This document shows positions 1 through 8,706 of a DNA stretch of 41,784 bases, one piece after another. Source of the stretch: Bacteroidales bacterium (lineage in GTDB: Bacteria; Bacteroidota; Bacteroidia; Bacteroidales; F082). The notes under the pieces were generated by a model. The model had not been told where the DNA came from. It searched no databases and saw only the letters and a list, made by a program, of their open reading frames with translations. The first letter of the stretch is position 1, and each line of letters begins with the position of its first letter. The stretch is from contig JAFPWT010000003.1 in assembly GCA_017394865.1 (NCBI GenBank), positions 1-41,784 on the forward strand. The letters are read 5' to 3'. The translations under genes and the position numbers were made by a program.

Positions 1-369
1 GTTGATGCGGGCGCGGTACTTGGTGGCCAGCATCTCGGCGATGCGTGCCATGATGGCGGCGCGCTCGTCCCAAGGCGTGTTCTCCCAGTCGTGCTTGGCG
101 GCTTGGGCGGCGTCGATGGCCATGCGGACTTCCTTCTCGCCTACCTTGTGGTAGCGTGCAATGACGTGCTTGTGGTCGTGGGGCATCACCACCTCGCCCA
201 TGTCGCCCGTGCGGACTTCCTGGCCGTTGATGATGGCAGGGATTTCAACGATTTCGTTGGATTGACGTTCGAGTTCCTTTTGGAGTTCGATTCTCTCCGG
301 ACTGCCTGGTCTGTAAGCTTTTACAGGCTCGTTGTCCGGCTTCGCAAATGTGATCAGTGCGTTGTTCAT
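1..369 (-). CDS. pruA: L-glutamate gamma-semialdehyde dehydrogenase (1-pyrroline-5-carboxylate dehydrogenase), N-terminal part
   Basis: Only the first 123 codons are inside the window; the gene runs off the left edge. The enzyme oxidises glutamate-gamma-semialdehyde to glutamate with NAD+, the second step of proline breakdown, in the cytoplasm. The N-terminus (MNNALITFAKPDNEPVKAY, then SPERIELQKELERQ, PAIINGQEVRTGDMGEVVMP, DHKHVIARYHKVGEKEV) is characteristic of the PruA branch of aldehyde dehydrogenases, with the usual N-terminal segment before the cofactor-binding fold. The catalytic Cys and Glu lie outside the window. The start is the ATG at 369, about 40 bases downstream of a TAnnTTTG promoter element. 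Recognition rests on remembered family sequence; a general aldehyde dehydrogenase is much less likely. Confidence 0.93.
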   Translation of the reverse strand, partial: MNNALITFAKPDNEPVKAYRPGSPERIELQKELERQSNEIVEIPAIINGQEVRTGDMGEVVMPHDHKHVIARYHKVGEKEVRMAIDAAQAAKHDWENTPWDERAAIMARIAEMLATKYRARIN

Positions 370-408
370 TACTGTTTATTTAAAGATTTTAAGTTTCCAA
401 AAGCACCG

Positions 409-416
409 CAAAAATA
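409..416 (-). promoter_or_regulatory. Bacteroidota -7 promoter element for pruA
   Basis: Read on the minus strand the bases are TATTTTTG, matching TAnnTTTG. It lies about 40 bases upstream of the pruA ATG. The surrounding 29 bases (405-433) are nearly identical to the promoter region of the MNT/HEPN pair (19318-19347). Confidence 0.7.
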
Positions 417-452
417 AGCAAACGGTTTTAATTATCAAAAAAATAAAAAACA

Positions 453-1172
453 CTATTTCAACCGTTTGATGACCTGAAGCCGATGGGTATGCTCGTTTCG
501 TTCCTTATTAAATATGCCCGTTTGGTCGAGGTAGTCGATGCGGACCTTACCCGAGGCATGGAGGATGTGCTCGGTGTCGAGCATCATGCCCACGTGGACG
601 ATCTTACCATCCTCGTTACCGAAAAAAGCAAGGTCACCAGGTTGAATCTCAGGCAGGAAATAGACCAACTCGCCCTCGTGGATTTGTTGCGAAGCATCGC
701 GGGGGAGGAGTTTGCCTGCTGCACGGGCACAGAGCTGTACGAAGCCGCTGCAGTCGATGCCGAAAATGCTACGGCCTCCCCACAGATAAGGCGTGTCCAT
801 GAATTTTTGAGCAAACTCAATCATCATGGCTGGAACGAAACGGCCAGGTGGGGTTGTGGTGCCAGGTACAGACTCGTACAACACGGTACCCATGGAGAGA
901 TGGCGGCCCTGGTAATCGAGCACGGGCTGGTCGACGATATAGCGTCTGCTGCCTTCGTAACCCGCAAATTCTTGCTCGCTGATGGCGTGATGCTGAATGC
1001 CTTGAATCCAGCCTTCATACTGGTCTTCAAGCGTTTTGATCAGATACCATCCAGGCTTTTCATCCAATACTTCATACATCTCGTTGTAAAGCAGCTGGCT
1101 CACCATCTCGCTGGCGTGGCTGCCTTCTTTCCTGATGGGCATCACCGAAAGGTCGCATATACCGTAACTCAT
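453..1172 (-). CDS. NlpC/P60 family cysteine peptidase (gamma-D-glutamyl-diamino acid endopeptidase type)
   Basis: A 239-residue protein that should cleave murein peptides between D-glutamate and the diamino acid, as in the YkfC / dipeptidyl-peptidase VI group. The first ~100 residues look like SH3-type substrate-binding domains (GWYLIKTLEDQYEGWI). The catalytic domain follows, with Cys141 in DCSGF, His193 in VHVGM and His205 in LHASG forming the expected triad. No clear signal peptide is visible (MSYGICDLSVMPIRKEG), so a cytoplasmic role in recycling muropeptides is more likely than wall lysis. It stands alone on the minus strand, facing away from the HD-hydrolase gene, with TATCTTTG about 20 bases before the ATG. 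Length is normal for Bacteroidota members. Confidence 0.88.
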   Translation of the reverse strand: MSYGICDLSVMPIRKEGSHASEMVSQLLYNEMYEVLDEKPGWYLIKTLEDQYEGWIQGIQHHAISEQEFAGYEGSRRYIVDQPVLDYQGRHLSMGTVLYESVPGTTTPPGRFVPAMMIEFAQKFMDTPYLWGGRSIFGIDCSGFVQLCARAAGKLLPRDASQQIHEGELVYFLPEIQPGDLAFFGNEDGKIVHVGMMLDTEHILHASGKVRIDYLDQTGIFNKERNEHTHRLQVIKRLK

Positions 1173-1192
1173 GGTTCGTATTTTTTTTGGAG

Positions 1193-1200
1193 CAAAGATA
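1193..1200 (-). promoter_or_regulatory. Bacteroidota -7 promoter element for the NlpC/P60 gene
   Basis: Minus-strand TATCTTTG, 20 bases before the ATG at 1172. It sits back to back with the plus-strand element at 1210-1217. Confidence 0.75.
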
Positions 1201-1209
1201 AAAAATTCT

Positions 1210-1217
1210 TACTTTTG
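1210..1217 (+). promoter_or_regulatory. Bacteroidota -7 promoter element for the 7TM-HD gene
   Basis: TACTTTTG followed by C, with a TTTG -33 element near 1186-1189 about 20 bases upstream. It lies only 19 bases before the chosen ATG at 1237. The longer in-frame start at 1171 lies upstream of this promoter and is therefore rejected. Confidence 0.75.
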
Positions 1218-1236
1218 CGCATCAACAAATTTTAAT

Positions 1237-3300
1237 ATGGGCAAGATCAAAGATTTTATCAATATATTCCGCCATCGTTATTATGAGTTTGCCAAGGTGC
1301 TGATGTTCATTTTGGCCATCGTTCTGGTGTACTGGCAGATGCCGAGGGCGGGCAAGTTCCGTTACGAATACCAGCTCTACAAGCCTTGGCAACACGAGAC
1401 GTTGTATGCGCCATTCGATTTTCCCATCTACAAGGATGCTGAGATGCTGAAGGCGGAGACCGACGATGTGCTGAAGTCGGTAAAACCAGTGTTCAACTAC
1501 AATCTGGAAGCTACAAAAGAAGCGCGGACGAAGTTGAATGAGGCATTTGAAGCACAATGGCGAGCCCATAGCGGTTACAGTGCGGAGGCCAATAAAGCGA
1601 CGCTGATGGAACTGTTCGACCGGATTCAGATCCAAGGTGTTGTGGCACACGACAAGGCGTTGGAAGAGCTTTCACCTTCTTCAATGGTCAGTCTGGCCAA
1701 AAACAAGGCGGTGACTTCGGTGACATTCGGGTCGCTGTATACCATGAGTAGCGCTCGCGACTCGGTGGCCACTTGGGCAGAAAACGATCATCCTGGTATT
1801 GATGAGAAGTTGTTGTCAACATTAATATTGAATGCACTGCGTCCAAATGTGGTTTATGACGCTACCATGACCAAGCAGGAACAGGACAAGGCGCTGTCGA
1901 GGATCTCGCTTACCTATGGCATGGTTCAAAAGGATGAGCTGATCATTGACAAAGGCGACATTGTGGACGATACGGATTTTGCCATACTGAATTCGCTCCA
2001 AAAGAAATATGCATCGGACTATCTTGATAAGGGCGATTCCGTGCAGGTGCAACTCAGCCAGTTCCTTTTGGTGGTCTTGCTCTTTGTGATGGTCTTGCTC
2101 TATCTGAGAGCGCTTCATAAAAACGATGTTTACAGTGCGCTGAGTAAGATTAACCTACTGCTACTGCTGATGGTCGTGATGATCATCCCGTCGTATTGGA
2201 TCATGCGGCTGCATCCTTCGTTTATCCTGATGATGCCGGTGGTGATGCTTACGATGATCATGATCACGTTCTATAGCCCGGGACTCACGTTCACCATCCA
2301 GGTGATCACCGTGTTGTTGATAGCAATGGCGGTGCCGAATCCTTTCCAGTATATCTTCATGCAACTGGTGGCCAGCATGATTGTGATCTTCATCCTGTCG
2401 CGCCATAGGTCGCGCCGTCATTATTTCATCACTTCGTTGCTGCTTTTTGTGGCTTATATGGCGGTTTATCTTGCCTTCACCTTCCTTTCTTCGGGGTCGG
2501 TTGATTGGTCGGTGGTGGGTATGCTGGCGTTGAATGCGCTGTTTACCATGCTTTCGCTGCCGCTGATTTTCTTGTTTGAGAAGTTGTTCCGCTTGACCAC
2601 CTCGTTGACATTGATGGAGTTGAACAACACCAACACACCTTTGCTGCGTCAGCTGGCCCAGACTGCGCCGGGCACCTTCCAGCACTCCATCCAGGTGGCC
2701 AACCTCTGCGACGAGGTGCTTTATGCCATTGGCGGCGACACCTTGTTGGCACGCACCGGTGCCTTGTACCACGACATCGGAAAGATGAAGAATCCAATGT
2801 ATTTCACGGAGAACCAACATGGCGGTTACAATTCCCACAACGATATCTCGAACGTGGAAAGCGCACAGATCATCATCGCCCATGTGCTTGATGGCATCAA
2901 GATGGCGCAGAAGGCTCGCCTGCCCGAACAGGTCATCGAATTCATCCGCACCCACCATGGCACGCGTCGTACGGAGTATTTCTATATCATGGAGAAACGA
3001 GAGCACCCTGATGAAGAAGTGGATCCAGCCGATTTCACCTACCACGGCCCGACGCCGTTCTCCAAAGAGACCGCCGTGCTGATGATTTGTGACTCGGTGG
3101 AGGCAGCCTCACGCAGTCTCAAGGAACCCGATGAGGAGAGTATCAGCAAACTGGTCGACAACATCATCCAGAAACAGATGGATGATGGCCAGTTCCAAAA
3201 TGTCGACCTCACCATGCGCGACTTCACCACCATCAAGAAGGTGCTGAAGAAGAAATTAATGAGTATCTATCACGTTAGGATTGCTTACCCAGAGAAATAA
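1237..3300 (+). CDS. 7TM-HD family membrane phosphohydrolase (PgpH-type cyclic-di-AMP phosphodiesterase)
   Basis: A 687-residue inner-membrane protein. Layout: one N-terminal transmembrane helix (about residues 17-35), an extracytoplasmic 7TMR-HDED domain to about 280, a seven-helix membrane block (about 285-460, with LLLLLMVVMIIPSYWI and similar stretches), then a cytoplasmic HD domain. Metal-binding motifs are H-x-x-QVANLCDEV, YHDIGKM near residue 512 and the HHGTRRTEYF segment. PgpH relatives hydrolyse c-di-AMP to pApA, so this gene probably takes part in c-di-AMP homeostasis; that role is inferred from the family. The start is the ATG just after the promoter at 1210. The 3' end overlaps the convergent WbqC gene by 26 bases. 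Confidence 0.9.
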   Translation: MGKIKDFINIFRHRYYEFAKVLMFILAIVLVYWQMPRAGKFRYEYQLYKPWQHETLYAPFDFPIYKDAEMLKAETDDVLKSVKPVFNYNLEATKEARTKLNEAFEAQWRAHSGYSAEANKATLMELFDRIQIQGVVAHDKALEELSPSSMVSLAKNKAVTSVTFGSLYTMSSARDSVATWAENDHPGIDEKLLSTLILNALRPNVVYDATMTKQEQDKALSRISLTYGMVQKDELIIDKGDIVDDTDFAILNSLQKKYASDYLDKGDSVQVQLSQFLLVVLLFVMVLLYLRALHKNDVYSALSKINLLLLLMVVMIIPSYWIMRLHPSFILMMPVVMLTMIMITFYSPGLTFTIQVITVLLIAMAVPNPFQYIFMQLVASMIVIFILSRHRSRRHYFITSLLLFVAYMAVYLAFTFLSSGSVDWSVVGMLALNALFTMLSLPLIFLFEKLFRLTTSLTLMELNNTNTPLLRQLAQTAPGTFQHSIQVANLCDEVLYAIGGDTLLARTGALYHDIGKMKNPMYFTENQHGGYNSHNDISNVESAQIIIAHVLDGIKMAQKARLPEQVIEFIRTHHGTRRTEYFYIMEKREHPDEEVDPADFTYHGPTPFSKETAVLMICDSVEAASRSLKEPDEESISKLVDNIIQKQMDDGQFQNVDLTMRDFTTIKKVLKKKLMSIYHVRIAYPEK

Positions 3301-3889
3301 GGTAAGACGTGGCTTCAGGCCCTTCGTTGAAGAGTAGATCCAAGATGCTTAAATCCGGAGCAAAGGGGAATTTTGTGCCGAAGACCTGATAATATTCTTG
3401 GAAAGCTTCAGGATTAGGGGTGGCTTTGGGGCTAAATGCTTCACGAAAATCGTTCTTGGCCTCGTGAATGTAGTCGGTGGTGTGGACGATCTCTTTCTTT
3501 ACCTTCAACATTTTGAAGATAGCCATCAGAGCTTCGTCGTTCAGGTCGATGAGGCGCTCAAAACGGGTCTCGAAAACAGGTCTCAGGTAATCGTAATAAT
3601 GTTCAAAATAAGGCGAAGCTTTGTAGGCTGATTCTAGACAACGTCGGTGTATTTGCTGCCAGTGTTCCTTGTAACTGATGGCAACGTCTTTGGTCATGGT
3701 GTGGTTGCCGTTGACTTTCACCACGGGAACACTTAAACTTTCCACGCCGTTGGCGGTCATCACGCGACAACGGTTGCGGTAGGTCTGTTTGTGATAGGTG
3801 TCGCAAACCTCAATAAAAGGCTCGTCTTCAGCAAGAAGACAAGCCATATAACTAATGCATGGAAAATATGCTGTGCTGAAGAGCTTCAT
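3275..3889 (-). CDS. WbqC-like family protein
   Basis: A 204-residue protein matching the WbqC family: the N-terminus (STAYFPCISYMACL), the QTYRNRCRVMTANGVESLSVPV segment and the IDLNDEAL region are typical. WbqC proteins occur near surface-polysaccharide genes in some bacteria and as conserved single genes in Bacteroidota; the biochemical function is not established. The ATG overlaps the stop of the upstream thioredoxin gene as ATGA (3886-3889), so the two are probably translated together. In many Bacteroidales a signal peptidase gene lies beside it; here the partner is a thioredoxin. The final 26 bases overlap the HD gene. Confidence 0.85.
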   Translation of the reverse strand: MKLFSTAYFPCISYMACLLAEDEPFIEVCDTYHKQTYRNRCRVMTANGVESLSVPVVKVNGNHTMTKDVAISYKEHWQQIHRRCLESAYKASPYFEHYYDYLRPVFETRFERLIDLNDEALMAIFKMLKVKKEIVHTTDYIHEAKNDFREAFSPKATPNPEAFQEYYQVFGTKFPFAPDLSILDLLFNEGPEATSYLISLGKQS

Positions 3890-4344
3890 TTAAGCAGCTG
3901 CTCTTCGATGACTTTCCGGTAGTCAGCCTCGGACATGGCTCCAACCTGTTTCATGGGTTGAGCGGGAGTCGAACCGCGGGTTTGTGACACGGGAATGAAC
4001 AGTACCATAGGGATGCTCTGTACTTGAAAGATCGAAGCCAACTCTTGTTCTTGGTCGACGTTAATTTTATAAATGAGCAGCTTCCCGTCGTATTCACTGG
4101 CAAGTTTCTCCATGATGGGGGCGACGCGGCGGCACGGGCCGCACCAGTCGGCATAGAAATCGATGATGGCCGGCAGTTTTCCTTTGTAGTTGAAGGTGGT
4201 TGGGCTCTTTTCAAAATCCCATACTTTGTTGAGGAATTCCTGATACGTCAGATGGGTAACTTTCGAGGTCGCTTTCTTGTCTTGGGCGTTCGCACTAGCG
4301 CCTACCATGATGAGAAGTAATGCGAGATAGATGGCTTTCTTCAT
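3886..4344 (-). CDS. Secreted thioredoxin-fold protein
   Basis: A 152-residue protein with a cleavable signal peptide (MKKAIYLALLLIMVGASANA) followed by a thioredoxin fold. The active site is ADWCGPCRR, the classical WCGPC, with the cis-proline loop SIPMVLF. It should act as a disulfide oxidoreductase or reductant in the periplasm. The upstream in-frame codons (to 4395) are rejected, because they would include the promoter TATATTTG and would bury the signal peptide. It forms a two-gene unit with wbqC and is divergent from hutI. Confidence 0.9.
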   Translation of the reverse strand: MKKAIYLALLLIMVGASANAQDKKATSKVTHLTYQEFLNKVWDFEKSPTTFNYKGKLPAIIDFYADWCGPCRRVAPIMEKLASEYDGKLLIYKINVDQEQELASIFQVQSIPMVLFIPVSQTRGSTPAQPMKQVGAMSEADYRKVIEEQLLK

Positions 4345-4362
4345 TTTTTTCAAAATTTTCTG

Positions 4363-4370
4363 CAAATATA
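4363..4370 (-). promoter_or_regulatory. Bacteroidota -7 promoter element for thioredoxin-wbqC
   Basis: Minus-strand TATATTTG, 18 bases upstream of the ATG at 4344; divergent from the hutI promoter at 4404-4411. Confidence 0.75.
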
Positions 4371-4403
4371 AACGCTTTTTTTGTTTTTTACACAAATGTT
4401 TGT

Positions 4404-4411
4404 TATCTTTG
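4404..4411 (+). promoter_or_regulatory. Bacteroidota -7 promoter element for hutI
   Basis: TATCTTTG followed by C, with TTTG about 20 bases upstream (near 4380-4383). The ATG at 4431 is 19 bases downstream. Confidence 0.8.
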
Positions 4412-4430
4412 CAAATTAAATGCCAATTTT

Positions 4431-5672
4431 ATGCTGATTGTCAATATCAAGGAGCTGGTCGGCATCGATGAAACGGGACGTTTACTGAAACGTGGCGCGG
4501 AGATGTCGAAGACGGGTAGAATCAAAAATGCCTTTCTTTTGACCAAAGGAAAGAAGATTGTGGACTTTGGTAAAATGGGCTCGCCTGAATGCAAGAAATA
4601 TCTTGAAGAAAACCATCGTGTGTACGACGTGAAGGGAAGCGTGGTGATGCCTGCTTTCTGCGACTCGCACACCCATTTGGTCTACGCCAACTCACGCGAG
4701 ACGGAGTTTGTGGATAAGATACGCGGCCTCAGCTATGAAGAAATCGCCAAGAGGGGAGGAGGGATCCTGAATTCCGCCAAGGCCACTGCCGCGGCTTCGG
4801 AAGATGAACTCTATGACATGGCTTGGCAACGTCTCGACGAGGTAATGCGCATGGGCACTGGCGCTATCGAGATCAAGAGCGGGTATGGCTTGACCACCGA
4901 GAGCGAGTTGAAACTGCTTCGGGTGATCCGCCGACTCAAAGAGAACTCTCCATTGACCATCAAGTCGAACTTCCTTGGTGCTCATGGCATCCCCATGGAA
5001 TACCGCGGACACCAAGAGGACTATGTGGATCTGGTGATTAATGAGATGATCCCCTTGGTGGCCGCCGAGGATCTCGCCGACTTCATCGACGTGTTCTGCG
5101 ACAAGGGATTCTTTACGTGCGACGATACCGAACGTATCCTGATGGCAGGTATCAAATACGGCATGCGGCCGAAGATCCATGCCAATGAGATGGCCATATC
5201 CGGTGGTGTTCAAGTGGGTGTGAAGTATGGAGCCATCTCAGTCGACCATCTGGAACAGATCGGCAAGGAGGAGATCGAATGCTTGAAGGGTACAGAGACC
5301 ATGCCGACCATCCTGCCTGGATGCGCTTTCTTCCTTAACCTGCCCCTATCGCCCGCACGCGAGATGATCCAAAACGGACTCCCCGTGGCCATGGCATCTG
5401 ACTTCAATCCGGGTACCTCGCCGTCAGGCAACATGCAACTTATCATGTCGATGGCTAGCATCCGTTACCGCCTGACTCCAGAGGAGGCCCTCAACGCCAC
5501 CACCCTCAACACGGCTTATGCCATGGGCGTCAGCGACCAGCTAGGCAGCATCGCGAAAGGGAAGATCGCCAACCTCATCATTACACAACCGATGACGCAG
5601 TTGGAGTTCATGCCTTACTATTATGGCGCCAACAAAGTGGCGAAAATGATTCTAAATGGTAAATTTGTATAA
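4431..5672 (+). CDS. hutI: Imidazolonepropionase
   Basis: A 413-residue amidohydrolase that opens imidazolone-5-propanoate to N-formimino-L-glutamate, the third step of histidine degradation. Metal ligands appear in DSHTHLVYANSRE, with GGGILNSAKATAA, SGYGLTTESELK, FLGAHGIP, KIHANEM, SVDHLEQI and ASDFNPGTSPS all matching HutI. Length equals the usual ~410. The ATG at 4431 is chosen over the longer frame from 4320, which would run through the promoter and the divergent gene. The next hut-type gene is ftcD at 9782. hutH and hutU are not in the window. Confidence 0.96.
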   Translation: MLIVNIKELVGIDETGRLLKRGAEMSKTGRIKNAFLLTKGKKIVDFGKMGSPECKKYLEENHRVYDVKGSVVMPAFCDSHTHLVYANSRETEFVDKIRGLSYEEIAKRGGGILNSAKATAAASEDELYDMAWQRLDEVMRMGTGAIEIKSGYGLTTESELKLLRVIRRLKENSPLTIKSNFLGAHGIPMEYRGHQEDYVDLVINEMIPLVAAEDLADFIDVFCDKGFFTCDDTERILMAGIKYGMRPKIHANEMAISGGVQVGVKYGAISVDHLEQIGKEEIECLKGTETMPTILPGCAFFLNLPLSPAREMIQNGLPVAMASDFNPGTSPSGNMQLIMSMASIRYRLTPEEALNATTLNTAYAMGVSDQLGSIAKGKIANLIITQPMTQLEFMPYYYGANKVAKMILNGKFV

Positions 5673-5702
5673 ATAATATAGTATTAAATAAAATTATCAG
5701 TT

Positions 5703-7253
5703 ATGAAAAGGATTGTAATGGTAGGAACGGCATTGGTATTCACGGCCTTGCTGTTTTTCTCCTGCAACAAAAACCGATTCGACTTCAGTGAAATGGATTC
5801 GATTGAAGGTTCCGGACAATGGAAACTTCCCATTGGCAAAGCGCACGTGACGCTGGGTGATTTAATGACCCAGTTGGGCGACAACCAGATGGTGTCGTAC
5901 GATGATGACGGAAACCTTCAAATCAGGTACAATCAGACGTTGAACAATGTGCTTAAGGGATCCAGTTTCCTGAATCTCGGCTCGCTGAACTTCAGCACAA
6001 CCACGAGTTTCGCCAATCCCTTCCCCTCAATTTTCATGGAGCCGATCGACACGGTGTTCCGATTTAACCAGAAGATAAGACTTACGGCTGACAGCGCTGG
6101 CATTGAAACGGCTATTGTCAAATCGGGTGAGATGATATTGTCATGGAGTACCAATCTGGGTAATGTTAGTGGAGTTGACATCTCGTCTTCCGGTATTATC
6201 ATGCCAGGAGGTGGGGAACTGAACAAGCACTTTAACTCCCTTTATGACAATTCGGTTGACTTGACCGGAGCTACGTTCCGGTTGCGTGACCCTGTGACTG
6301 GTGTGCCCGACTCCACCATGACATTGAGTTATGCAATCCATTATCAGATGACAGGCATTAGTGACCCGAATTATGAGGTCAATGTCATGATCTGGTTTAA
6401 TCAACTCAAGCTTCAGGAACTGAGTGGCTATGTCAGCGATTTTACGTATGACATTGATTACGACACGGCTTTTTCGCTTCCTTTGAATAATATCGAAGGT
6501 CAGGCGACTTTGGTGGGTACAAACATTAAAATCAACGAAAGAAATACCTTTGGAAACTTGTACGCCTCGCTTCAAGTCAACAAAGCTGAATTGTATGGAG
6601 GAGGAGCGCCGCCGTATGCGATATTTGGTAACGATCCATATGTGATCGAGGTGATTCCCTCCGAGGAGTTCGTCAATGTGATGCCTGAAGAACCCATTAA
6701 TCTGCATTTCGACTCAAGATTCGATGCCATTCGGGTGAACGCGGAGATGGATTTCAATCCCAATAACGCTGACAGGCTTGTCACTATCAGAGAAGACTCT
6801 TCGCTCGACTTGGAACTTGAGGCGTATGTCCCGATGAAGTTCAACATTCCTGGTGTCTATTATACCGATACCCTCGAGCTTTCAATGTCGGATATCTCGG
6901 CTCCTGATCTGGTGGAGGAGATACGGCTGAGCATCCTCTTTGACTCGGAGATGCCTTTCAATCTTGAAGGTCAGCTCTATACACTCAGCAATTTTACGGG
7001 CCATGTCACCGACTCACTGTTGTCGGCTCCGATACATATCGATGGCTCGTTCGATGGATCTCCGAAAAAGACTGATGCCGTGATCAGTATTACCCGTGAC
7101 CGTCTGAAACATCTTCTCGCAGCCGATAAGCTGATTATGCAATTTGGCGTCAATACCAATGGCGGTGACGTGATGCTGAATCTTGACAACGGAATCGGCC
7201 TGACCCTGAAAGCAGATGTGATTTATGGAGGGACAGTGGATCTCAATCAATAA
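5703..7253 (+). CDS. Secreted lipoprotein of unknown function
   Basis: A 516-residue protein with a signal peptide ending in LFFSC, so Cys21 is the probable lipidated residue. The rest is rich in beta-strand patterns, for example alternating polar and hydrophobic runs such as RVNAEMDFNPNN and LTLKADVIYGGTVDL. I recognise no catalytic motif. The stretch after Cys21 (FDFSEMDSIEGSGQWKLPIGKA) resembles other Bacteroidales lipoproteins of unknown role. It starts 30 bases after hutI and ends 19 bases before the DUF5723 gene, with which it probably forms a surface or envelope pair. Confidence 0.75.
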   Translation: MKRIVMVGTALVFTALLFFSCNKNRFDFSEMDSIEGSGQWKLPIGKAHVTLGDLMTQLGDNQMVSYDDDGNLQIRYNQTLNNVLKGSSFLNLGSLNFSTTTSFANPFPSIFMEPIDTVFRFNQKIRLTADSAGIETAIVKSGEMILSWSTNLGNVSGVDISSSGIIMPGGGELNKHFNSLYDNSVDLTGATFRLRDPVTGVPDSTMTLSYAIHYQMTGISDPNYEVNVMIWFNQLKLQELSGYVSDFTYDIDYDTAFSLPLNNIEGQATLVGTNIKINERNTFGNLYASLQVNKAELYGGGAPPYAIFGNDPYVIEVIPSEEFVNVMPEEPINLHFDSRFDAIRVNAEMDFNPNNADRLVTIREDSSLDLELEAYVPMKFNIPGVYYTDTLELSMSDISAPDLVEEIRLSILFDSEMPFNLEGQLYTLSNFTGHVTDSLLSAPIHIDGSFDGSPKKTDAVISITRDRLKHLLAADKLIMQFGVNTNGGDVMLNLDNGIGLTLKADVIYGGTVDLNQ

Positions 7254-7272
7254 TAAATAGGAGGATACAACG

Positions 7273-8706
7273 ATGAAAAAGATAAAAATCTATGTGACTT
7301 TGTTCTTCATGATGGCACTGTCATCAGTTGCCACGGCTCAGTTTGTATCGCCTGTGGATTTCATGCGCAACAACCCAAAGTCGGTCGATGCCAACCCCGC
7401 TTTCTATACTAAAGACTATGGTTATTTCAATCTTTTCCTGAGTGGCGTTAATTTCGGCGTTCAAAACCTTGGGTTGAAATACGACAATTTCTTCCGTTTT
7501 AATGAAAACGGTCAGCCTACGGCATTGTTGCTTAATGATGGTGTGGCCAGCCTTAGGGACGTGAATTACCTGAATACCTATTTAAATTATGATTTTTTCA
7601 ACTGTGGCCGCCGTACAGCACATGGTTACTTCACCTATTCGCACCGGATTCGTGAATACGAGTCGTTTAGTTACAACAAGGATATGGTGCAACTCGTTGC
7701 CAATGGTAATGCCGCTTTTCTGGGAGAATCGAATCCTGCGGACATCAGTATCGGCGTCGCCGCTAGGTTATTCCAGGAGTTCGACTTCGGTTATCAGATG
7801 AGCCTTACCGAACAGCTCAACATCGGCGTGCGGCTGAAGTTCCTCATGGGATTTGCTGATGCGAAGACCAAAGCCATGAACTTTAAGCTTTATACCGATC
7901 CTGATACTTATGAATTGGAACTGGTGGGCGATGCCGAGGTTTTGGGAACACTGCCGTATCAGTTTGTCATGAGCGACGATGGTGAGTTGTCGATCGTTGA
8001 CAAGCGTTTCAATCCCGCCAACCTATTCAAAAACTATGGCGGTGGTATCGACATCGGGGCGGAGTACAAGTTCAACGACCAATGGGGCGCTGCTGTCGCT
8101 CTCAATGATCTTGGCTTTATCCGTTGGAACAACTATGCGGTCAACTTTAGCGGTCAGTTGTATAACAACCCCGACGGAACGCTGATCTTCAATGGATTGT
8201 CCCAAGAACAGGTGAATTCCATCATGAATGATCCTGATTTTGCAGAGCATTTGATTGACACGCTGATGGGCTATATCCATATGGAACCCCAGAACTTGGT
8301 CGATTATACGACGGGTTTGAACACGAACATGATGCTGCGTGGCTACTTCGATCTTACCCCCGAGAATCGTTTCTCGGCACAGTTTACGGGTTACAATATG
8401 GGATTGGGGATGAAGCCTGCCCTGACGCTCGCCTATACTGGCTCGTTTAAAGACAAGTATGATGTGGTGGTTACTTACACCATGTTGCCTGGCGGATGCG
8501 ACAACGTTGGTCTTGGACTGAGCGCCAACTTCGGTGGTCTTCTCATGTATGTGGCATCCAACAATGTGTTGGGATTCTTCAACCCTGCCAACAGAGGATT
8601 GCTGAATGCTCAGTTCGGTATCTTGTTCACCAGCGGCGACTTGCGCGACCGCAGTACGACCATCGTTATCAAGGATCAGGACGATTGGGACGAATGGGAT
8701 GATTGA
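7273..8706 (+). CDS. DUF5723-type outer-membrane beta-barrel-like protein
   Basis: A 477-residue exported protein with a signal peptide (to about ATAQ at residue 23). The opening FVSPVDFMRNNPKSVDANPAFY, the many YxFxLxF-type amphipathic strands and the KYDVVVTYTMLPGGCDNVGLGLSANF region fit the DUF5723 family, probably an outer-membrane barrel. Function is unknown. A good Shine-Dalgarno (GGAGGA, 7260-7265) precedes the ATG, which is unusual for this phylum. It follows the lipoprotein closely, and its last eight bases overlap the start of the radical SAM gene. The C-terminus ends in an acidic DQDDWDEWDD. Confidence 0.72.
   Translation: MKKIKIYVTLFFMMALSSVATAQFVSPVDFMRNNPKSVDANPAFYTKDYGYFNLFLSGVNFGVQNLGLKYDNFFRFNENGQPTALLLNDGVASLRDVNYLNTYLNYDFFNCGRRTAHGYFTYSHRIREYESFSYNKDMVQLVANGNAAFLGESNPADISIGVAARLFQEFDFGYQMSLTEQLNIGVRLKFLMGFADAKTKAMNFKLYTDPDTYELELVGDAEVLGTLPYQFVMSDDGELSIVDKRFNPANLFKNYGGGIDIGAEYKFNDQWGAAVALNDLGFIRWNNYAVNFSGQLYNNPDGTLIFNGLSQEQVNSIMNDPDFAEHLIDTLMGYIHMEPQNLVDYTTGLNTNMMLRGYFDLTPENRFSAQFTGYNMGLGMKPALTLAYTGSFKDKYDVVVTYTMLPGGCDNVGLGLSANFGGLLMYVASNNVLGFFNPANRGLLNAQFGILFTSGDLRDRSTTIVIKDQDDWDEWDD

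Noticed and set aside
2161-3045. Long minus-strand frame of 294 codons opposite the HD-hydrolase gene
   Set aside because: His/Gln/Arg-rich translation without domain features, lying wholly antisense to a clear conserved gene.
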